A stretch of DNA of 10,657 bases from DASTDY01 sp035457345 (lineage in GTDB: Bacteria > Patescibacteriota > Saccharimonadia > Saccharimonadales > EFPC-124), in NCBI GenBank assembly GCA_035457345.1, contig DATIBT010000037.1, positions 1 to 10,657 of the forward strand, in the 5' to 3' direction. The translations under genes and the position numbers were made by a program. A model generated the notes under the pieces. That model worked only from the letters and a program-made list of their open reading frames with translations, made no database searches and had not been told where the DNA came from. This document shows positions 6,516-10,657 of this stretch, in pieces. The first letter of the stretch is position 1; each line of letters opens with the position of its first letter.

Positions 6516-6580
6516 ATTCCTGGTCTAGGAGTACGGGCAGGCTACCGCCTGGGCACCGCGCCGTGAGGAGAGAGGACGTC

Positions 6581-7237
6581 ATGACCACAGCGCAAGCATT
6601 TACCGGTCTCGCCGCCTTTGCGGCTACCGGCGGTTGCTTTACCAACGCCATGACCTACCGCGAGCTCCCGCACGACGCCGACCCCCATCGGGTCGTCGCC
6701 AGGGGCTACGTGCTGACTCGCAAGCTCGATGTGCAGGACCGCGACACCGACGGCACCGTGCAGGGCACCGCCACCGTGCGCGTCCTGCGCAGGGACGACG
6801 GTGCGCTCATGCTCCGTGTCCGTGTCGAGTGGACCACGTCCGCCGGCGCGCAGCATGCAACGCAGGCGGCGTATGTCATCGCCACCCCCGAACGAGCGCA
6901 GGCCGGCTCTGACGCCATGGCTGAGAAGGGTATGAACACCGGCATTGGCGAGACGCTCTCCGCCATGATCGATTACAACGCGGCCTGGCGTCAGGAGTAT
7001 CCGGGTGCACTGGACGACGACGGCGACTCCCTGGAGCAGTACGAGCGCATGACCGGGCCCGAGCGTCTCGCCGCTGACAAGGCAGAGGAGTACCACGCCC
7101 GGACCGTGCTTGCTCTGAGGGGTGCCGAGCCGGACATGCTCTGCATGCTGTCCGACAGCTCTCTCGGCTCAGTCCAGCCCGACGAGCTGGACAAGATCTA
7201 CGGCTGGCTCCAGCAACAGCCCGAGTACACCTCCTGA
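6581..7237 (+). CDS. Unrecognised 218-residue protein of a GC-rich island
   Basis: I do not recognise this protein. The N-terminus (TAQAFTGLAAFAATGGC) is mildly hydrophobic and ends in Cys19, but it lacks positive charges and a proper lipobox, so export is doubtful. A middle part from about residue 25 to 105 looks strand-rich (VVARGYVLTRKLDV, GTATVRVLRRD, ALMLRVRVEWTTS, TQAAYVIATPE). The C-terminal half is acidic and probably helical, ending DELDKIYGWLQQQPEYTS. ATG 6581 has a strong GAGGAGAGAGGA site at 6565-6576; the frame stays open upstream to 6449 but that part is the hairpin leader. Third codon positions are almost all G or C: the 60 bases at 6661-6720 hold 44 G/C, against 32 and 34 in comparable lines of tilS and ftsH. 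This supports a real gene that came from a high-GC genome. Confidence 0.75.
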   Translation: MTTAQAFTGLAAFAATGGCFTNAMTYRELPHDADPHRVVARGYVLTRKLDVQDRDTDGTVQGTATVRVLRRDDGALMLRVRVEWTTSAGAQHATQAAYVIATPERAQAGSDAMAEKGMNTGIGETLSAMIDYNAAWRQEYPGALDDDGDSLEQYERMTGPERLAADKAEEYHARTVLALRGAEPDMLCMLSDSSLGSVQPDELDKIYGWLQQQPEYTS

Positions 7238-7246
7238 ACCACCCCG

Positions 7247-7277
7247 CTGGTGCGGCGACAGTCAGTCGCCGCACCAG
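7247..7277 (+). terminator. Perfect 13-bp GC-rich hairpin after the 6581 gene
   Basis: CTGGTGCGGCGAC (7247-7259) and its exact complement (7265-7277) flank AGTCA, starting nine bases after the stop codon; CCCGC and GCGGG outside can extend it with a bulge. There is only a weak T-tract (CTGTTTGTTC), as in many high-GC terminators. It may terminate in part or may cap the 3' end created by the ribozyme just downstream. Confidence 0.7.
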
Positions 7278-7297
7278 GGCGGGCCGCCTGTTTGTTC

Positions 7298-7348
7298 CCG
7301 CTTCATAACTGTATGGTTATGCTGATGAGCCTAAAAGGGCGAAAGCGG
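7298..7348 (+). ncRNA. Type III hammerhead self-cleaving ribozyme
   Basis: All conserved hammerhead core bases are present in order. Stem III CCGCT (7298-7302) pairs with AGCGG (7344-7348), with U16.1 at 7302 opposite A15.1 at 7344. H17 is T7303, so cleavage is predicted between 7303 and 7304. Stem I is CATAAC (7304-7309) with GTTATG (7316-7321) around loop TGTATG. The core CTGATGA is 7322-7328. Stem II is GCCT/GGGC (7329-7332 with 7337-7340) with an AAAA loop, including the preferred G10.1-C11.1 pair. GAAA is 7341-7344. Open ends lie in stem III, which defines type III. NUU is an allowed but less favoured cleavage triplet. The ribozyme lies on the coding strand between two island genes, so it could process a two-gene transcript. 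Confidence 0.92.
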
Positions 7349-7355
7349 TACTACC

Positions 7356-7386
7356 TCCGTCAAACGCGTAGGATATGTTTGACGGA
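7356..7386 (+). repeat. Perfect 10-bp inverted repeat downstream of the ribozyme
   Basis: TCCGTCAAAC (7356-7365) and GTTTGACGGA (7377-7386) enclose 11 bases. It starts eight bases after the ribozyme and ends 57 before the MOSC gene start. No T-run follows, so it is more likely an operator or a structured 5' segment of the cleaved downstream message than a terminator. Confidence 0.65.
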
Positions 7387-7443
7387 TCTATTAAATGTTT
7401 GTAAAGTAAAGCCGGAATATCGGATCGACTCTTTGGAGCAGTA

Positions 7444-8163
7444 ATGCGACTCGAAGATGCGGGAGAAGTGTTTGCTCTGGCAATCGGGGGACGGTTCCAT
7501 GATGCTGGCAAGACCGGCCAGGAACTACGTGAGCGGGTGGTGACGGTCGGCATTATCACCGGCACGTTACTCACGCCGCCTGGCGTTACCGACGGTGTGA
7601 GCGTGCAGCAGGATTACCTGACGCTCACGCATCACGGGATTGTGGGTGATGTCCACTACGGTCCCGGCAAGGTGGGCAAGCACGACGACCTGCTGAGAGT
7701 GATGGGCGGCCATCCTAAGGGGGCGCCGCGGCGCAACAACCGGCAGATAACCATGGTGGGCGTCTTGGATTTCTGGCGCATCGCCGAAGAGATGGGGTTG
7801 CCTGGGGGTGATATCCCGCCAGGGCTGCTGGGTGAAAATCTGCGGATCGAGGGAGTCAACACGGACTTTACTCACACCCCGGCGTCTTACGCTGTGGTGT
7901 ACGATCCCGACGGCAACCCGCGTCGCGTCACCTTGTCCATCAGCGGCATCAATCGTCCGTGTGGCGGGCCGCATGCTGCTATTGCGCGGCACTTCGGTAT
8001 GTCGTTCTTGCCGAACAAGCAGTTCAGGAGGGTGGCCGAGGGGCACCGTGGCGTCATTGCCGAAGTGCTCACCCCTGGGCCAGCCGACCCGCACGAGACC
8101 GGCTGTACCGACGACCCCACCGCTGAGATCCACCCCGAAGACCGCGTGATCTTCTTCACGTAG
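7444..8163 (+). CDS. MOSC-domain protein
   Basis: The 239-residue protein carries a MOSC domain over roughly residues 35-220: GIVGDVHYG (Asp69, His71), RRNNRQITMV, GLLGENLRIEG at 127-137, and SGINRPCGGP with the conserved Cys173. In this family (related to the molybdenum cofactor sulfurase C-terminus and to YiiM/YuaD) the Cys is proposed to carry sulfur or bind the cofactor. The function of this stand-alone member is unknown. The N-terminal 35 residues (MRLEDAGEVFALAIGGRFHDAG) precede the domain. ATG 7444 has GGAG at 7435-7438, five bases upstream. The 60 bases at 7681-7740 hold 41 G/C, above the flanking core genes, so it belongs to the island. The ribozyme and an inverted repeat form its upstream region. 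Confidence 0.9.
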   Translation: MRLEDAGEVFALAIGGRFHDAGKTGQELRERVVTVGIITGTLLTPPGVTDGVSVQQDYLTLTHHGIVGDVHYGPGKVGKHDDLLRVMGGHPKGAPRRNNRQITMVGVLDFWRIAEEMGLPGGDIPPGLLGENLRIEGVNTDFTHTPASYAVVYDPDGNPRRVTLSISGINRPCGGPHAAIARHFGMSFLPNKQFRRVAEGHRGVIAEVLTPGPADPHETGCTDDPTAEIHPEDRVIFFT

Positions 8164-8217
8164 CGTCTGCCAACGCCCTCATGCAGGTCACGAGCCTCCC
8201 ATAGCGGAGCGGTCGCG

Positions 8218-8233
8218 GCCCCCGCATGGGGGC
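8218..8233 (+). terminator. GC hairpin after the MOSC gene, probable terminator
   Basis: GCCCCC (8218-8223) and GGGGGC (8228-8233) pair around GCAT, with TTTT eight bases on. It lies 55 bases after the MOSC stop and directly before the murJ promoter, so it probably closes the island transcript. Confidence 0.6.
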
Positions 8234-8255
8234 TTCGTCCGTTTTGTGCTTTCTC

Positions 8256-8264
8256 TGTTATAAT
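8256..8264 (+). promoter_or_regulatory. Extended -10 promoter of murJ-lepA
   Basis: TGT-TATAAT is a perfect -10 hexamer with the TGn extension, 29 bases before ATG 8294; no -35 match is needed for such promoters. The leader would be about 20 bases and contains no Shine-Dalgarno. Confidence 0.65.
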
Positions 8265-8293
8265 AACTGCAAACCAACCTCTTGTAATATCAC

Positions 8294-9919
8294 ATGGTCC
8301 AAAAGTTTTTTGCACGCGCGAATGGCCGGCTCAGCGTGGGCTGGGCAGCCTCCCTTCTTGCAGCCTCGACACTTATTTCGAGTCTACTTGGGTTGTACCG
8401 CGAAAAGTTGCTGCTGACCAATTACTATGACACCTACCCCCAGGGTATTGATGCCTACAAAGTAGCCTTTACCATTCCAGACTTCATGTTTTTCTTGCTT
8501 GTTTCGGGGGCGCTGAGCGTGACGCTTATTCCCGTGTTTAACCAGCGGTTGGCGGCTGGCAATAAGAAATCGGCGTGGGAGCTTAGCTCAAGCTTGGTCA
8601 ACCTGTTTGCGGTCGCCACCTTTGTTACTAGCATACTGATTATCATTTTTGCTGAGCCACTCGTGCAATACGTGGTGGCGCCGGGTCTAGATGAAGACAC
8701 CCGAGGCCTTGCCGTCTCCCTTATGCGAGTTATTGCCATTAACCCGTTTTTGTTTTCAATTTCGACCGTCCTGGCCAGCATGCAGCAGGCGGTAGGGCGG
8801 TTCTTCTTCTATGCCTTGGCTCCCTCCGTTTATAGCCTTGGCATTATCTTTGGTATTTTAGTACTCACCAACAAAATTACCCTGTTTGGCGTGACTGTCT
8901 GGGAGGGGGGCATTATGGGCGTGGCGCTTGGCGTGGTGCTGGGTTCTATTTTGCAGCTGATAGTCAGCAGTATTGGCATGATCGGCATGGGATTTGTGTA
9001 CCAGTTTAAGATTTTCTGGAAGAATATGGGTTTCCAGCGGGTGCTGCGCTTACTGCCGCCGCGCTCAATCGACCAAGGGATTGATTACTTTAACAATCTG
9101 GTAGAAATTAACCTGGCCTCACGGCTTGGTGCTGGCGCAATTACCGCATTCCAGGTGGCGACCACCCTGCACATGGTGCCTATTACGCTTATTGGCGTCG
9201 CAATCTCGACGGCCATTTTCCCCAAACTCTCAGACCAACTTGCCCAAGGCAAAGAGGAGCAGTTCAAAAAAGAGGTCCGCACCTTCCTGCGTGTCATCAT
9301 TTGGCTGGCGTTGCCGGTCGCGGCTATTACTTTCTTGGGGCGTGGGTTTATCGTGGCATTTATTAAGGTGGGGGGCGCGCCAGAAATTGCTGACATTTTG
9401 GGGACGCTTGCCATTGCCATTTTGTTCCGGTCAATCTATCACTTGGCATCTCGCAGTTTTTATGCGCAGCAAGATACGCGTACACCGCTATATGTGTCCA
9501 TTGGGACTATCTTGCTGAATATTGCACTGGCCACTATTTTTGTGATGGTCTTTCATATGGGTGTGTTTGGGCTTGCGGCAGCCCAAGCGATCGTCGCCTT
9601 CATTGAGGTGCTCATTTTATTCATGATTATGTCCAGCCGCCTGCGCGGTCTTTTCAACACTGATTTCATACACGGAGTGCTCCGCATGATCTCGGCCACG
9701 GGCCTTATGTTCATTGTCGCCTATATAATGATCAAGCTCTTCAACCTCACGCAAATTGGCTCAAGCCTGTTTAGCCTGTTGCCGCCCTTTACGCTTATCG
9801 TTGCAGTCAGCCTAGGTGCGTATGTATTATTTAGCTACTTGTTTAAGATTGAAGAGGCGACCCCGTTGCTGCGACGCATCCGCGATATTATTTTCAGCAG
9901 AGTCCGCCCGGTAAGTTAG
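8294..9919 (+). CDS. murJ: Lipid II flippase MurJ (MviN family)
   Basis: MurJ moves the peptidoglycan precursor lipid II across the cytoplasmic membrane. This 541-residue protein is highly hydrophobic throughout, with about 14 likely membrane spans, and belongs to the MOP exporter superfamily. The N-terminus shows the family pattern SLLAASTLISSLLGLYREKLL, then DAYKVAFTIPDFMFFLLVSGALSVTLIPVF, the most conserved block. Later blocks include ISTAIFPKLSDQLAQGK and LFRSIYHLASRSFYAQQDTRTPLYVS, also diagnostic. The tail after the last span is short and basic. Length is normal for the family. ATG 8294 has no ribosome site; the upstream extended -10 promoter would give a short leader. Its TAG stop is directly followed by the lepA ATG, so the two are cotranscribed and probably translationally coupled. 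Confidence 0.95.
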   Translation: MVQKFFARANGRLSVGWAASLLAASTLISSLLGLYREKLLLTNYYDTYPQGIDAYKVAFTIPDFMFFLLVSGALSVTLIPVFNQRLAAGNKKSAWELSSSLVNLFAVATFVTSILIIIFAEPLVQYVVAPGLDEDTRGLAVSLMRVIAINPFLFSISTVLASMQQAVGRFFFYALAPSVYSLGIIFGILVLTNKITLFGVTVWEGGIMGVALGVVLGSILQLIVSSIGMIGMGFVYQFKIFWKNMGFQRVLRLLPPRSIDQGIDYFNNLVEINLASRLGAGAITAFQVATTLHMVPITLIGVAISTAIFPKLSDQLAQGKEEQFKKEVRTFLRVIIWLALPVAAITFLGRGFIVAFIKVGGAPEIADILGTLAIAILFRSIYHLASRSFYAQQDTRTPLYVSIGTILLNIALATIFVMVFHMGVFGLAAAQAIVAFIEVLILFMIMSSRLRGLFNTDFIHGVLRMISATGLMFIVAYIMIKLFNLTQIGSSLFSLLPPFTLIVAVSLGAYVLFSYLFKIEEATPLLRRIRDIIFSRVRPVS

Positions 9920-10657
9920 ATGTCACAGAATCAGATTAGAAATTTTTGCATTATAGCCCATATTGACCACGGTAAATCAACCCTGGCCGACCGTTTGCTA
10001 GAGCTAACTGGCACGGTTCAGGCCCGCGACATGAAAGAACAGTTGCTCGACCGCATGGATTTAGAGCGCGAAAAAGGCATAACTATAAAATTGCAGCCAG
10101 TGCGCATGCAATATAAGGGGCACGAGCTTAATCTCATTGATACGCCCGGCCACGTTGACTTTAGCTATGAAGTGTCGCGTAGTCTAGAGGCCTGCGAAAC
10201 CGCCCTGCTGGTTGTTGATGCTACTCAAGGCATTCAAGCTCAAACGCTTGCCAATGTCTATCTGGCGCTCGCCGCCGATTTAACTATTATTCCGGTGCTC
10301 AACAAAATCGACTTGCCCGCCGCCGATGTTGAGCGCGTTTCTCGCGAGATTATTAAGTTGCTTGGCTGTAAGCGCGAAGATATTTTAGAAGTGTCAGCCA
10401 AGACCGGTCTCAATGTTGAGCGGGTGCTGGAGCGCATCGTCGAAGTGGGTAAGCCGCCAAATGGCGAGGCCAGCAACCCGCTCCGTACCCTCGTGTTCGA
10501 CTCTATATACGACGACTACCGCGGTGTTGTCCTCTATGTGCGCATTATGGATGGCCAGCTTAAAAAGAATGACAACATTCACATGATGTCCTCTGGCGCT
10601 GATGGCATAGCGCTCGAAGTTGGCCACGTAACGCCAACCATGCAGCCCGACCAGGTT
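9920..10657 (+). CDS. lepA: Elongation factor 4 (LepA), N-terminal part
   Basis: LepA/EF4 is a ribosome-bound translational GTPase related to EF-G that affects initiation and elongation. The first 246 residues are present and the gene runs off the right edge (family length about 600). GTPase motifs are complete: G1 AHIDHGKST at residues 13-21, switch I DLEREKGITIK at 47-57 with the LepA-typical MDLEREKGITIK context, G3 DTPGH at 74-78, G4 NKID at 128-131, and G5 SAK shortly after. Domain II begins with the PLRTLVFDSIYDDYRGVVLYVRI block, which separates LepA from EF-G and TypA. ATG 9920 follows the murJ TAG with no gap; there is no strong Shine-Dalgarno, so initiation probably depends on ribosomes finishing murJ. 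Confidence 0.96.
   Translation, partial: MSQNQIRNFCIIAHIDHGKSTLADRLLELTGTVQARDMKEQLLDRMDLEREKGITIKLQPVRMQYKGHELNLIDTPGHVDFSYEVSRSLEACETALLVVDATQGIQAQTLANVYLALAADLTIIPVLNKIDLPAADVERVSREIIKLLGCKREDILEVSAKTGLNVERVLERIVEVGKPPNGEASNPLRTLVFDSIYDDYRGVVLYVRIMDGQLKKNDNIHMMSSGADGIALEVGHVTPTMQPDQV

Noticed and set aside
6449..6580. 44-residue N-terminal extension of the 6581 gene
   Set aside because: It would translate the 13-bp hairpin leader, while ATG 6581 has a strong Shine-Dalgarno directly before it.
6542..7274. Minus-strand open frames of 184 and 132 residues opposite the 6581 gene
   Set aside because: High GC leaves all frames open; the plus frame alone has a strong ribosome site and G/C-biased third positions.
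7322..7361. Reading the hammerhead core as type I with GTC at 7359-7361 as the cleavage site
   Set aside because: Stem III would need a bulged G, and the sequence after GTC does not pair with that before CTGATGA, whereas the type III fold pairs perfectly.
8226..8417. 63-residue plus frame before murJ
   Set aside because: It starts inside the GC hairpin loop and overlaps the start of murJ in another frame, with no ribosome site.
1..10657. CRISPR array, insertion sequence or integrase
   Set aside because: No regularly spaced direct repeats and no transposase or recombinase motifs were found on either strand.

Overview
The window looks like chromosome from a small-genome Patescibacteria/CPR bacterium, most likely a Saccharibacterium (TM7). 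The basis is a tilS-ftsH pair with no hpt between them, a murJ-lepA pair with zero spacing, several short hypothetical genes, a KGG-repeat protein, several starts without a Shine-Dalgarno sequence, and moderate GC in the core genes. TGA is used as a stop (tilS and the 6581 gene), so the code is the standard bacterial one, not that of SR1/Gracilibacteria. The taxon is an inference; no rRNA is present.

Layout. 1-289: C-terminal end of a GH5-like glycoside hydrolase. 331-795: a Nudix hydrolase, tail to tail (4-base stop overlap) with an isochorismatase-family hydrolase on the minus strand. 1560-2093 (-): a small protein with one C-terminal membrane anchor. 2234-2434 (+): a KGG-repeat stress-type protein, sharing a bidirectional terminator with a minus-strand pair: a 113-residue unknown protein and a PPOX-type flavin-binding protein. 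3382-3458 (-): tRNA-Arg(UCG) with encoded CCA. 3527-6346 (+): tilS then ftsH, ending at a strong terminator. 8294-10657 (+): murJ then lepA, which runs off the window.

Between ftsH and murJ (about 6390-8240) lies a GC-rich island unlike its surroundings. It has its own near-consensus promoter (TTGATA, 17 bases, TATTAT), a structured 150-base leader with a perfect 13-bp hairpin, an unrecognised 218-residue gene with a strong Shine-Dalgarno and almost all G/C third positions, a second perfect 13-bp GC-rich hairpin, and a MOSC-domain gene. In the gap between the two genes sits the main discovery: a complete type III hammerhead self-cleaving ribozyme (7298-7348). All core nucleotides and three closed helices are visible, and predicted cleavage is after U7303. 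It is followed by a perfect 10-bp inverted repeat. If the island is transcribed from its own promoter, the ribozyme would cut the two-gene transcript between the cistrons, leaving a hairpin near the new 3' end of the upstream message. The island looks horizontally acquired from a high-GC organism, possibly an actinobacterial host.

The core genes serve translation (tRNA-Arg, tilS, lepA), membrane proteolysis (ftsH) and cell-wall precursor export (murJ). The genes left of the tRNA are accessory housekeeping or stress enzymes.
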